The translations under genes and the position numbers were made by a program. A DNA stretch of 64,000 bases from contig CAZWLY010000011.1 of assembly GCA_964634465.1 (NCBI GenBank), forward strand, positions 1-64,000, given 5' to 3'. The stretch is from CAZWLY01 sp964634465. Its GTDB lineage: Bacteria > Desulfobacterota > Desulfarculia > G963662305. The notes below the pieces were generated by a model. The model was not told where the DNA came from and did not search any database. It saw only the letters and a list, made by a program, of their open reading frames with translations. Below are positions 42,172 through 51,448 of this stretch, in pieces. Within the stretch, counting starts at the first letter, position 1. The number at the start of each line of letters is the position of its first letter.

Positions 42172-43953
42172 TCAATCCAGCGGGTAGGCCTCCTTGTCGA
42201 TGACCTTGGCCGCGATCCGCCGCTTGAGCTCGATGACGTTGACCGGCTGGTTCTTGGTGAACTTCCGGAGCGCCATCAGCTGCGTCCTGAGCATGTCGCC
42301 CTCTTCACACCGGGCCAGGACCTGGTTGCCCCAGAACTGGATCTTGGGCAGGGTGTCGTCCAGGTAGGCCTGAACCATGGCGATGTGGAGCGCCGCGGCC
42401 TCCTCGCCGTCCTTCTCGATCTTCTTCAAGGCCCTAAGCAGGCCGCACTCCATGGTGTAGAGCTCGATGCACATGTCGGCCAGCCGGCCCAGGACCTCCT
42501 GCTCGTGGAGCAGTTTGTCCATGAACTTCTGGGCGGCCACGCCGGCGACCAGGATGATCGCCTTGCGGGTCATCTCGATCATGTGGGACTGGAAGCCCAG
42601 CGGGCCCTCGGGAATCTCGGCCGCCAGCGGCGAGAAGCTCATCACCTCGGAGGCGAGCTGCTGGGCGGCCTGCAGGAGCGGTAGACGGCCCTTCATCGCC
42701 CGCTTCATGATCGTGCCCGGCACCAACAGCCGGTTGATCTCGTTAGTGCCCTCGAAGATCCGGTTGATCCGGGTGTCCCGGTACATCTGCTCGGCCGGAT
42801 ACTCCTTGATGTAGCCGTAGCCGCCCAAAATCTGGACGAACTCATCGGCGATGAAGTCGACCGCCTCGGAGCACCAGACCTTGTTGATGGCGCACTCGAT
42901 GGAGTACTCCTCGATGGCCTTGACCGCCTGACGATCGTAGTCCTCGGCCGACTTGTCCAGGCTCTCCAGGGCGTTGTCGATCAGGCCGGCCACGGCGTAG
43001 CACTGGGACTCCATCAGGTAGACCCGGATGGCCATGTCGGCCAGCTTCTCCTGGATCATGCCGAACTCGGAGATGGGCCGGCCGAACTGCACCCGCTGCT
43101 TGGCGTACTTGACCGCCTCGGCCAAGCCCCACTTGCCGCCGCCGACGCAGGCCGCGCCGAGCTTGTAGCGGCCGACGTCCAGGACGTTCAGGGCGATGAC
43201 GTGGCCCCGGCCGACCTCGCCCAGCAGGTTTTCCACCGGCACCTGGGCGTCCTCCAGAATCAAGGAGGCGGTGGAGGAACCCTGGATGCCCAGCTTGTGC
43301 TCCTCGGCCCCGGTGGACACGCCCGGGAAGTCGCGCTCGACGATGAAGGCGGTGAAGTCCTGGCCGTCAACCTTGGCGAAGACGATGAACGTCTGGGCCC
43401 AACTGGCGTTGGTGATGAACATCTTCTCGCCGTTGAGGATGTAATGCTTCCCGTCTTCGGAAAGCACCGCCTTGGTCTTGGCGTTGAGCGCGTCGGAGCC
43501 GGCCCCCGGCTCGGTCAGGGCGAAGGCGCCGATCCACTCGCCCGAGGCCAGCTTGGGCAAGTACTTCTCCTTCTGCTCCTTGGTGCCGAAGTAGACGATG
43601 GGCAGGGTGCCGATGCCGGTGTGCGCTCCCTCGGTGACGGCGAACCCGCCGCCCGGACCGAAGGCCTCGGTCACGCAGCAGGTGGAGATCTTGTCCAGGC
43701 CCAGTCCGCCGTACTCCTCGGGAACGTCGGTGCCCAGCAGCCCCAGCTCGCCGGCGGTCAGCATCAGCTTTCTGGTTAACTCTTCGTCTTTCTCCTCCAG
43801 TTTGTCCATCGCCGCCATGACCTCGTTGGCGATGAATTCGCGGGTGGTCTGGAGGATCATCCGGTGCTCGTCGGTGAAGTCCTCCGGAGTGAAGATGTCG
43901 CTGGTGGTGCGGGGCTCCAGAATAAAGTTACCGCCCGGAATCTTGTCAGCCAT
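42172..43953 (-). CDS. fadE: Acyl-CoA dehydrogenase, FadE type
   Basis: A 593-residue FAD enzyme that makes trans-2-enoyl-CoA, the first beta-oxidation step. The core shows FALTEPGAGSDA and GEKMFITNA of the FAD/substrate sites, ILGGYGYIKEYPAEQMYRD, and the catalytic Glu in IFEGTNEI. A C-terminal helical extension of about 170 residues follows, as in Bacillus FadE (594 residues). AAAGGAGCGAGG precedes the ATG. Third gene of a fadN-fadA-fadE operon, 17 bases after fadA. Confidence 0.93.
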   Translation of the reverse strand: MADKIPGGNFILEPRTTSDIFTPEDFTDEHRMILQTTREFIANEVMAAMDKLEEKDEELTRKLMLTAGELGLLGTDVPEEYGGLGLDKISTCCVTEAFGPGGGFAVTEGAHTGIGTLPIVYFGTKEQKEKYLPKLASGEWIGAFALTEPGAGSDALNAKTKAVLSEDGKHYILNGEKMFITNASWAQTFIVFAKVDGQDFTAFIVERDFPGVSTGAEEHKLGIQGSSTASLILEDAQVPVENLLGEVGRGHVIALNVLDVGRYKLGAACVGGGKWGLAEAVKYAKQRVQFGRPISEFGMIQEKLADMAIRVYLMESQCYAVAGLIDNALESLDKSAEDYDRQAVKAIEEYSIECAINKVWCSEAVDFIADEFVQILGGYGYIKEYPAEQMYRDTRINRIFEGTNEINRLLVPGTIMKRAMKGRLPLLQAAQQLASEVMSFSPLAAEIPEGPLGFQSHMIEMTRKAIILVAGVAAQKFMDKLLHEQEVLGRLADMCIELYTMECGLLRALKKIEKDGEEAAALHIAMVQAYLDDTLPKIQFWGNQVLARCEEGDMLRTQLMALRKFTKNQPVNVIELKRRIAAKVIDKEAYPLD

Positions 43954-43970
43954 TTCCTCGCTCCTTTTCC

Positions 43971-45152
43971 CTATTGGGGTCGCTCAAACACGGCCGCCGC
44001 ACCCATGCCGAAGCCGATGCACATGGAGACCAGACCGTAGCGCACCTTGCGGTAGCCCATCTCGTAGAGGAGTTGGGTGGTCAGTTTGGCTCCGGTGCAG
44101 CCCAGGGGGTGGCCCAGGGCGATGGCGCCGCCGTTGACGTTGGTGATCTCGGTGTTGATGCCCAGGTCCTTGATACAGGCCAGTGCCTGGGCGGCGAAGG
44201 CCTCGTTGAGTTCGATCAGCTCGATGTCCTCGAGCTTGAGGCCCGCCTTGTCCAGGGCCTTGGGGATGGCCTTGATCGGGCCCAGACCCATGTATTCGTT
44301 CTCCACGCCGGCCACGGCGAAGGAGCGGAAGACGCCCATGATCGGCAAGTTGAGCGATTCGGCCTTCTCCCGGCTCATGACCATCACCGCCGCCGCGCCG
44401 TCAGAGGTCTGGGAGGCGTTGGCCGCCGTGACCGTGCCGTTGGGCTTGAAGGCCGGCCTCAACCCGGCGATGCTCTCCAGGGTGACTCCGAAGCGAACGC
44501 CCTCGTCCTGCTCGAAGACCTCCTCGACGATGATCGGCTTGCCGTCGGCGTCCACGCCCGGCAGGCGGATGGTCAAGGGCACGATCTGCTCTTTGAACTT
44601 ACCCTCCTTGATCGCCCGCTCGGCCTTGTTCTGGGAGGCGACGCCGAACTCGTCCTGCTCCTGGCGGGAAATCCCGTACTTCTCGGCCACGTTCTCCGCG
44701 GTCAGGCCCATCGGCTCGTAAGCGCCGGGCCGTTCGTGGGCCATGACCGGATCGACCGACATGATGCTGCCGCCCATGGGGATGGCCGACATCGACTCGA
44801 CCCCGCCGGCGATGATCACATCGGCCATGCCGGCGATGATGGTCGTCGCGGCGATGGCGATGGTGTTCAGCCCGGACGAGCAGAACCGGTTGAAGGTGCA
44901 GCCCGGAATATCGTCCGGCAGCCCGGCCTTGTTGACCAAGACGCGGCCGATATTGAGCCCCTGCTGCGCCTCGGGGAAGGTGCAGCCGATGATGACGTCG
45001 TCGATGTCCATCACGTCGAGGCCGGGAGTGCGATTGATGACCTCTTTGAGCACGGCCACGCCCATCTCCTCGGGCCGGGTGTAGCGCAGCTTGCCTCGGG
45101 GAGCCTTGCCCACGGCGGTTCTCACGGCCGCCACTATGACCGCTTCCCTCAT
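43971..45152 (-). CDS. fadA: Acetyl-CoA C-acyltransferase (thiolase), FadA type
   Basis: A 393-residue thiolase that cleaves 3-ketoacyl-CoA. The nucleophilic Cys is in NRFCSSGLNTIA, the His site in NVNGGAIALGHPLGCTGAKL (split: NGGAIALGHPLG, CTGAKL), and the C-terminal acid/base Cys in VSMCIGFGMGAAAVFE. AAGGAGG precedes the ATG by 8 bases. It lies 34 bases after fadN. Confidence 0.95.
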   Translation of the reverse strand: MREAVIVAAVRTAVGKAPRGKLRYTRPEEMGVAVLKEVINRTPGLDVMDIDDVIIGCTFPEAQQGLNIGRVLVNKAGLPDDIPGCTFNRFCSSGLNTIAIAATTIIAGMADVIIAGGVESMSAIPMGGSIMSVDPVMAHERPGAYEPMGLTAENVAEKYGISRQEQDEFGVASQNKAERAIKEGKFKEQIVPLTIRLPGVDADGKPIIVEEVFEQDEGVRFGVTLESIAGLRPAFKPNGTVTAANASQTSDGAAAVMVMSREKAESLNLPIMGVFRSFAVAGVENEYMGLGPIKAIPKALDKAGLKLEDIELIELNEAFAAQALACIKDLGINTEITNVNGGAIALGHPLGCTGAKLTTQLLYEMGYRKVRYGLVSMCIGFGMGAAAVFERPQ

Positions 45153-45186
45153 CCTTTATCCTCCTTATCCCAGCCGACTCGCCCGC

Positions 45187-47616
45187 CTAGTTGCGAAGCG
45201 GTTTGCCGGTCTTGAGCATGTGAGCCATGCGGGCCTGGGTGCGCGGATCGCCGCACAGCGAGACGAACGCCTCCCGTTCCAGATCCAAGAGGTACTGCTC
45301 GTCAACCACCGTGTCGGGCAGCACGTCGCCGCCGTTGAGGACCCAGGCCAGCTTGTTGGCCACCACCAGATCGTAGTCGGTGATGTAGCCGGACTTGTGC
45401 ATGGTGTAGAGGGCGTATTCCATCACCGCCTTGCCGTCCACGCCTTGGACCCGAACCTTGGCCGGCCGGGGCGGTTCGTAGCCCTCCATGACCATGGCCA
45501 GGACGGTCTGCTTGGCGTCGTGGATGAGGAAGTCCCGGTTGATGGTCATCTTGTCCTCGCGCCTCAAGAAGCCCATCTGCTTGGCCTGCTTGGCGCCCAT
45601 GGCCACCTTGGCCATGGCGATGGTCTCGAAGGCCCGGGCGACGTAGGGGGTCAGCTCGATCTGCTTGGGGTAGAGACCGCCCTTGGGCACTTCGAAGAGG
45701 TGCTCGGTGTTGCGGATCAGAAGCTCCTTGCAGCCGCCACCGGCCGGGATGACGCCGACGCCGACTTCGACCAGGCCGATGTAGGTCTCGGCCGCGGCCC
45801 GGATCCTGTCCGCCCCCAAGCAGACCTCGCAGCCGCCGCCCAGGGCCATGCCCGCCGGCGCGGCCACGACCGGTTTGTCCAGGAACTTGAGGCCCATGAT
45901 CGCGTCCTGGAGGCCCTTGACCAGCCAGTGGAGTTCGTCCCACTCCTCCTCCTGGGCGGTGAACAGGACCAGGCCCAGGTTGGCCCCGACCGAGAAGTTG
46001 GGGGCGTGGTTGGCGATGACCAGGCCCTCGAACTCCCGGGAGACGATCTCGGCCGATTTTCTGAGCATGTCGCCGATCTCGAGGCCCAGGGCGTTCATCT
46101 TGGTGTGGAACTCCAGACAGGCCACGCCGTCGCCCAGGTCGATGAGCGTCGCGCCGGAGTTGCCGGCGACGACCTTGTTGCGATCCTTGAGCGACTTGAG
46201 AAGGATGATCTCCGGCCGCCGCACGACCTCCCGGTACTCGCCGGCCTGACGGTCGTAGAAATACTGGACGCCGTCTTCCCACTTGTAGAAGGAGGCGAAG
46301 CCGTTGGCGACCATCTCCTTGACCCAGACCGGAACCTCGAGGCCCTCTTTTTCCATCCGGGCGACCGACTTCTCCAGGCCGATGGCGTCCCAGACCTCGA
46401 ACGGGCCCATCTCCCAGGCGAAGCCGGCCCGCATCGCCTTGTCGATGTTGACGATGTCGTCGGCGATCTCGCCCAGGCGGTTGGCGGCGTAAACCAGGGT
46501 GTTGGCCGTCTGGTCCCAGGAGAAGAGGGAGGCCTTGTCCTTGCCCCAGACCAGGGCCTTGATCCGCTGGCCCAGATCCTCGATGGCCTTGAGCTGGCCC
46601 ACCACCGGCAGCCTGGCCTTGGCCTTGGGCCGGTACTCCATGGTCTCAAGATCGAGGGTGAAGAAGGCCTTCTTCCCCGCCTCGTCCTTGCCTTTCTTGT
46701 AGAAACCGCCCTTGGTCTTGTCCCCCAACAGCTTCTTGTCGATCATCTTCTGCAAGAACTCGGGGACCTTGAAGACCTCGCGGCGCTCGTCGTCGGGGCA
46801 GCCGTCGTAGACGTTCGAAGCCACGTGGGCCAGGACGTCCAGGCCGACCAGATCGGCGGTCCTGAAGGTGGCGCTCTTGGCGTGGCCGACGATGGGGCCG
46901 GTCAGGGCGTCGATCTCCTCGATGGACAGCCCGACTTTCTCCAGGCCGTGGAAGAGGTACATCACGCCGAAGGTGCCGATCCGGTTGGCGATGAAGTTGG
47001 GCGTGTCTTTGGCGTCGACCACCTCCTTGCCCAGCTTCTTTTCGCCGAAGTCTTTGACCAGGGCGAGGACCTCGGGGTCGGTCTTGGGTCCGGGGATGAT
47101 CTCCAACAGCCGCATGTAGCGCGGCGGATTGAAGAAGTGCATCCCGACGAAGTTCTTCTGGAACTCGTCGTCGAAGCCCTCGCACATCGAGGCGATGGGC
47201 AGGCCCGAGGTGTTCGAGGCGACGATGGCGTCCGGTTTCAAGTAGGGCTGTATCTTCTCGAACAGGCCGCGCTTGATGTCGAGGCGCTCGACGACGACCT
47301 CGATGATCAGGTCGGCCTCCTTGAGATACTCCAGGTTGTCCTCGAAGTTGCCGATGGTGATCAGCTCGGCGTCGTCGTTGAGATAGAAGGCCGGCGGCTT
47401 GGCCTTGAGCGCGGCCTGTAGGCCGCCCGCGGCCAGTTTGTTGCGGAATTCCGGGGTGTTCTCGTCCCAGCCCTTCTTCTTGTCATCGTCTGTCAGCTCG
47501 AAGGGGACGATGTCGAGAAGATAGGTGGGCAGGCCGACGTTGGCCATGTGGGCGGCGATGGTCGCGCCCATGACCCCCGCGCCCAGGACGGCCACTCTCT
47601 CGATTCGGCGGCTCAT
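45187..47616 (-). CDS. fadN: 3-hydroxyacyl-CoA dehydrogenase / enoyl-CoA hydratase, FadN type
   Basis: An 809-residue fusion that hydrates enoyl-CoA and oxidises the 3-hydroxyacyl-CoA with NAD. The dehydrogenase comes first: VAVLGAGVMGATIAAH, NTSGLPIASMCEG, GMHFFNPPRYM and PNFIANRIG fill residues 1-300. The crotonase-like part comes second, with FSVGANLGLVLF and PAGMALGGGCEVCLGADR near 540-640. This order is that of Bacillus FadN, not of enterobacterial FadB. AGGAGG lies upstream of the ATG. It is the first gene of the fad operon, with two FadR-type palindromes upstream. Confidence 0.93.
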   Translation of the reverse strand: MSRRIERVAVLGAGVMGATIAAHMANVGLPTYLLDIVPFELTDDDKKKGWDENTPEFRNKLAAGGLQAALKAKPPAFYLNDDAELITIGNFEDNLEYLKEADLIIEVVVERLDIKRGLFEKIQPYLKPDAIVASNTSGLPIASMCEGFDDEFQKNFVGMHFFNPPRYMRLLEIIPGPKTDPEVLALVKDFGEKKLGKEVVDAKDTPNFIANRIGTFGVMYLFHGLEKVGLSIEEIDALTGPIVGHAKSATFRTADLVGLDVLAHVASNVYDGCPDDERREVFKVPEFLQKMIDKKLLGDKTKGGFYKKGKDEAGKKAFFTLDLETMEYRPKAKARLPVVGQLKAIEDLGQRIKALVWGKDKASLFSWDQTANTLVYAANRLGEIADDIVNIDKAMRAGFAWEMGPFEVWDAIGLEKSVARMEKEGLEVPVWVKEMVANGFASFYKWEDGVQYFYDRQAGEYREVVRRPEIILLKSLKDRNKVVAGNSGATLIDLGDGVACLEFHTKMNALGLEIGDMLRKSAEIVSREFEGLVIANHAPNFSVGANLGLVLFTAQEEEWDELHWLVKGLQDAIMGLKFLDKPVVAAPAGMALGGGCEVCLGADRIRAAAETYIGLVEVGVGVIPAGGGCKELLIRNTEHLFEVPKGGLYPKQIELTPYVARAFETIAMAKVAMGAKQAKQMGFLRREDKMTINRDFLIHDAKQTVLAMVMEGYEPPRPAKVRVQGVDGKAVMEYALYTMHKSGYITDYDLVVANKLAWVLNGGDVLPDTVVDEQYLLDLEREAFVSLCGDPRTQARMAHMLKTGKPLRN

Positions 47617-47683
47617 CGGGGTCCTCCTGTGTCTATGTGAATCGGGCCAAAAAGCCGTGATCAGCGCTGGACTCGAGACCGAC

Positions 47684-47701
47684 TGAATGACTCTTCATTC
47701 A
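47684..47701. promoter_or_regulatory. FadR-type operator, box A
   Basis: TGAATGACTCTTCATTCA has perfect 7-bp arms. It differs from the Bacillus FadR consensus (TGAATGAMTANTCATTCA, from memory) at one central base. It lies just downstream of the predicted -10 of fadN. Confidence 0.8.
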
Positions 47702-47712
47702 AGGTAGAATTC

Positions 47713-47742
47713 AGCCTACCCCGGGCCGGGAAGGAAAGTCAA
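47713..47742 (-). promoter_or_regulatory. Predicted promoter of fadN-fadA-fadE
   Basis: On the minus strand TTGACT (-35, 47742-47737) and TAGGCT (-10, 47718-47713) are 18 bases apart. The -10 is weak; placement between the two boxes supports it. Confidence 0.5.
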
Positions 47743-47750
47743 GGAAAAAA

Positions 47751-47768
47751 TGAATGGGGATTCATTCA
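47751..47768. promoter_or_regulatory. FadR-type operator, box B
   Basis: TGAATGGGGATTCATTCA keeps the outer arms of box A and lies just upstream of the predicted -35. Three central positions differ from the consensus. Confidence 0.7.
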
Positions 47769-48194
47769 GGGGGTTTTGCCCGGAACGTCGCGGTGTGATC
47801 GGCGCCGCCGGTCGGTCTTCGGCCGGGACGGCTCGCCAGCCTCCAGCGAGAACAAGGCCGTCGATGATTTTCCATCATTTACCGGCACATATCGGCGAAT
47901 CGAAGATTCCTTGCCGCCGCTCGCTGGCAGGTCGAAATACCCGCGACGCCCCCCTGAACAGAACGTCGAACCTGGAGCAGTCAGCTTTTATTTCGTTTAC
48001 ATCTCTCAGAAAATCGTTATTTTGATTTCTGGTTGGCAGGTTTGACAAGGCTGGGGACAGCCATCGAGTCGAGCCTGCCGTCGCCGCCATCTCGAAAAGG
48101 GTTTGTCTCAACTGAACAGGAACACTACCGGCGCTCGGCCCAGGGCCGAGACCGAAAGGGGCTGGCGGTCGGCGGCCGGCAGGGTGATCCGCCC

Positions 48195-49889
48195 ATGAAA
48201 AACCTTTCCCTCAAGTGGAGTATCTTCCTGTTTTACTTGCTCTTCGGCCTGTTGCCGTTGGGGGGAATATCCTATCTCACCATGCTCTCCTACACCCGGA
48301 CCATAACCTCCCTCACCGATCAGCATGTCAGCCAACTGCTCCAGCGGGTGGCCGAGCAGACGGACGGCCGGTGCTACAATTTGTTCAAGTACTTGGATTT
48401 GATGTCCAAGTTTCCCTATGTCCAGTTGAGCTTCCTCCAGTATCCCCATGCCGGCCAGCGAAGCACCGTCCAGGAAAAATTGGAGCTTTTCCGGATCAAC
48501 ACCCAGAGTTTCGACCGCATCACCCTCTACTCCAACCAGGGCGAGGTGGTGGCCACCACTCCCACCCGTTACCGGGCCGCACCCAAGCCCCTGAGCCGGA
48601 ACCAGGTGATGAGAGCGGCCCCGTACAGCTACTTTCATCAAGAAGATCTGAGCCACAACCCGCCCCGGCTCTTGCTGTTCAAAAGGGTCTACGATTACCG
48701 GGATCCGGATCGGCCGGTGGGTCTGGTCTGCGCCGAGGCTTCCTTGAAGAGCTTCTTCGCCTTCACCAAGGAGCTGGGACTGGGTCCAGGAGTGACCAAG
48801 ACCATCTTCAACAGTCGGGGGATGAAACTATTCGAGCAGCCTCCCCCGGCCAGCTCCGATCCAGGGAAGTTACGGGAATATGCCGCCGCCCTGCCCTTGC
48901 TGGACTGGCGGATCATGGTCCGCATTCCGGAAAAGGTACTGTATCACGATGTCACCCGGGCCCGCTTCAACACCTTGGCCTTTGCGGCCCTGGTGGCCGC
49001 GGGGGCTTTGGTGGCGGGCCTCTTGTTCAGCCGCTGGGTCACCCGGCCGCTGCAGACCATCATCGAGGGCACCAAAAACTTTGCCGCCGGCAACCTGGAT
49101 CACCGTATCCCGGTCTCCGGCGGGAGGGAGACCAAGCGGCTGGCCGAGGCCTTCAACGCCATGGCCAAACAACTGAAAGAGCGCCAGGCCGAATTGGTCC
49201 AAGCCGGAAAACTGGCTTCACTGGGCTTGCTCTCGGCCGGTTTCGCCCACGAGGTCCGCAACCCCCTGGCGGGGATAAAGACCAGCGCCCAGGTTCTGGA
49301 AAGAAGGGCCCGCAGCCCCAAGGAGAGGGGGTTGGCCCGGGGCATCTCCAAGGAGGTGGACCGGCTGAACCAGTTGGTGGAGGAGTTGCTCCACTTTGCC
49401 CGGCCGCGTCCTTCCCGCCGGGTGCCCTGCGACCTGGCCGAGATAGCCGAACGCAGCCTGGGGCTTCTCTCCGCCCGCATCCAGCAGAAAGGAGTGACGA
49501 TCCACAACCGCGTCGGGCGGGTGATGGTGCTGGCCGATCCCGATCAGATGATCCAGGTGGTGATCAACCTGCTGCTCAACGCCTTGCAGGCGGTGGAGCC
49601 GGGAACGGGCTGGATCGGCCTGGAGACGATGGAGGCTCCGGGAGGAAGACCGGCCTTGAAGATAAGCGACAACGGCCAGGGCATCCCCCGGGAGCTGTTG
49701 GGGCGCATCTTCGACCCCTTCTTCTCGGTGGCCAAGGAGGGCACCGGGCTGGGGTTGTCTATCGTCCAGACCTTGCTGCGTCAAAACGGCGCCCGGGTGG
49801 AGGTGGAAAGCAAAGAGGGTAACGGCGCCAGCTTTACCCTGATTTTCCAGCCCTGGAACGAGGAGGGCAAAGAGGTGGCGAATGGCTGA
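48195..49889 (+). CDS. Membrane sensor histidine kinase
   Basis: A 564-residue kinase. TM1 is at about 9-31, a periplasmic double-Cache-type sensor at about 32-250, TM2 at about 260-280 and HAMP right after it (SRWVTRPLQTIIEGTKNF). The HisKA phospho-acceptor is H352 in SAGFAHEVRNPLAGIKTS, and the ATPase domain has NLLLNALQAV, DNGQGIP and GTGLGLSIV. The frame opens at 48033, but protein-like sequence begins at ATG 48195. The stop overlaps the next gene by 8 bases. It pairs with the NtrC-like regulator. The ligand is probably the solute of the downstream transporter. Confidence 0.92.
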   Translation: MKNLSLKWSIFLFYLLFGLLPLGGISYLTMLSYTRTITSLTDQHVSQLLQRVAEQTDGRCYNLFKYLDLMSKFPYVQLSFLQYPHAGQRSTVQEKLELFRINTQSFDRITLYSNQGEVVATTPTRYRAAPKPLSRNQVMRAAPYSYFHQEDLSHNPPRLLLFKRVYDYRDPDRPVGLVCAEASLKSFFAFTKELGLGPGVTKTIFNSRGMKLFEQPPPASSDPGKLREYAAALPLLDWRIMVRIPEKVLYHDVTRARFNTLAFAALVAAGALVAGLLFSRWVTRPLQTIIEGTKNFAAGNLDHRIPVSGGRETKRLAEAFNAMAKQLKERQAELVQAGKLASLGLLSAGFAHEVRNPLAGIKTSAQVLERRARSPKERGLARGISKEVDRLNQLVEELLHFARPRPSRRVPCDLAEIAERSLGLLSARIQQKGVTIHNRVGRVMVLADPDQMIQVVINLLLNALQAVEPGTGWIGLETMEAPGGRPALKISDNGQGIPRELLGRIFDPFFSVAKEGTGLGLSIVQTLLRQNGARVEVESKEGNGASFTLIFQPWNEEGKEVANG

Positions 49890-51252
49890 GATCGCGGTGG
49901 TGGACGACGAACGGGTGCTGGTGGACTCCTTGCAGTTGGAGCTGGAGGGGAGAGGGCATACCGTGCGGGCCTTTTACCGCGCCGTCCCCTTCCTGGACTA
50001 CATCCACTCCAGCGAGCCGGATGTGGTTCTTTTGGACTTGCAGCTCCCCGACTTGAACGGTTTGGAGGTCTTGGAGCACATAAACAAGACCCACCGCTTC
50101 ATTCCCACCATCATCATCACCGCCCACGGCAACCTGGACTCGGCCATCCAGGCCATGCGAGGCGGCGCCTTCGACTATGTCAACAAGCCCTTCGATCTGG
50201 ACGAGATCGATATCATCATCGACAAGGCCCTCCAGGAGATCAAGCTGGTCCGCGAGGTGGAGCACCACCGGCGGCGGGCGGCGGAGGGGGTCCGCCCCGA
50301 GGACTTCATCGGCTCCAGCCCGCCGGTGCGTCGGCTGCTGGAAACCGTGAAAAAACTCACCCAGGTGGACAACACCACCGTGCTTCTGCGCGGAGAAAGC
50401 GGCACCGGCAAGGACCTCCTGGCCAAGATGATCCACAACTTGAGCGCCCGGGCCGAAAGGCAGTTCATCGAGGTGAACTGCGCGGCCATCCCGGAAACCC
50501 TCCTGGAAAGCGAGCTCTTCGGCTACGAAAAAGGCGCCTTCACCGACGCCAAAAGCCGTAAGACCGGCCTGGTGGAGCTGGCCGACGGCGGGACTTTGTT
50601 CTTGGACGAGGTGGGCGATCTGCCTTTTTCTTTGCAGGCCAAGCTGCTGCGTTTTCTGGAGTCGCGTTCTTTCCGCCGTATCGGCGGCGCCAGCGAGATC
50701 AAGGTGGACGTGCTGATCATATCCGCCACCAACCGCGACCTGAAAAAAGCCGTGGCCAAAAGAAGGTTCCGCGAGGACCTCTACTACCGCCTCAACGTGG
50801 TGCCCTTGGATGTGCCTCCTCTCCGGGAACGGGGGGAAGACATCATGGCCCTGGCCGAACACTACCTGGCCCACTTTTCGCGCAAGTTCCGCAAACCTTT
50901 GGTGGGGATGAGCCCGGAAGCCCGGCAGGCCTTCCTCGTCTACCACTGGCCCGGCAATGTCCGCGAGCTCAAAAACCTCGTCGAGCGGTTGGTGATCCTC
51001 TCCACCGACAACCTCATCACCTACGACGACCTGCCCGCGGTCATGAAGGAGGCCTCGGCCCGGCGAGAGTCGGGCGGACATCGGGACGCCCTCGGAGAAG
51101 AAGGCCTGGAGGCCAAGCTGGCCGCCTACGAGAAAAAGCTCATCGGCGAGGCCCTGGAGCGGGCCGGAGGGGTAAAGTCCGAGGCGGCCAAACTGTTGGG
51201 CGTGAGCCGCTACTCGCTGTTGCGCAAGATGAAGCGTTTGTTCGGCGAATAG
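49882..51252 (+). CDS. NtrC-family sigma-54-dependent response regulator
   Basis: A 456-residue activator. The receiver domain at 1-120 has phospho-Asp D52 in VLLDLQLPD. The AAA+ domain at about 140-370 has Walker A GESGTGKD and Walker B GGTLFLDEVGD. The sigma-54 contact loop reads GAFTDA (218-223) instead of GAFTGA. A Fis-type HTH ends the protein (KSEAAKLLGVSRYSLLRKM). ATG 49882 lies inside the kinase gene end. A -24/-12 promoter 180 bases downstream, before the ABC operon, is its likely target. Confidence 0.94.
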   Translation: MAEIAVVDDERVLVDSLQLELEGRGHTVRAFYRAVPFLDYIHSSEPDVVLLDLQLPDLNGLEVLEHINKTHRFIPTIIITAHGNLDSAIQAMRGGAFDYVNKPFDLDEIDIIIDKALQEIKLVREVEHHRRRAAEGVRPEDFIGSSPPVRRLLETVKKLTQVDNTTVLLRGESGTGKDLLAKMIHNLSARAERQFIEVNCAAIPETLLESELFGYEKGAFTDAKSRKTGLVELADGGTLFLDEVGDLPFSLQAKLLRFLESRSFRRIGGASEIKVDVLIISATNRDLKKAVAKRRFREDLYYRLNVVPLDVPPLRERGEDIMALAEHYLAHFSRKFRKPLVGMSPEARQAFLVYHWPGNVRELKNLVERLVILSTDNLITYDDLPAVMKEASARRESGGHRDALGEEGLEAKLAAYEKKLIGEALERAGGVKSEAAKLLGVSRYSLLRKMKRLFGE

Positions 51253-51284
51253 CCCTCCATCGTTCTGCTTCCGGCGTGCTGAAA

Positions 51285-51345
51285 GCGAACACCCGCGTGC
51301 GTTTTCCGCACGGCAAGGGGCGCCTCACGAGGGCGAAACACCCGC
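51285..51345 (+). promoter_or_regulatory. Candidate upstream activator sites (direct repeats)
   Basis: GCGAACACCCGC at 51285-51296 and GCGAAACACCCGC at 51333-51345 lie about 90-150 bases upstream of the -24 element, the usual distance for NtrC-type enhancer sites. Confidence 0.4.
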
Positions 51346-51433
51346 CCCCGGATACGGACGCCGGTCATCGATCGCCAGTCTTTCCCTGCAGTTATCTTGG
51401 CCGGCTTCCTCAAGAACCGAGCCCCGAGAACAC

Positions 51434-51448
51434 TGGCATGCCTCTTGC
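51434..51448 (+). promoter_or_regulatory. Sigma-54 (-24/-12) promoter
   Basis: TGGCATGCCTCTTGC fits the consensus TGGCAYG-N4-TTGC, with the GG and GC dinucleotides at the required spacing. The predicted start is near 51460, 44 bases before the binding-protein ATG. Confidence 0.85.

Larger units (their letters stand above)
47617..48194. other. Divergent control region, fad operon / sensor kinase
   Basis: It carries the fad promoter and operators (47684-47768). The rest, 47770-48194, is the leader of the kinase gene. Open frames here have no protein character. An AT-rich stretch TTTTATTTCGTTTACATCTC at 47986-48005 and ATCGTTATTTTGATTTCTGG at 48013-48032 may be the kinase promoter. Confidence 0.5.
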
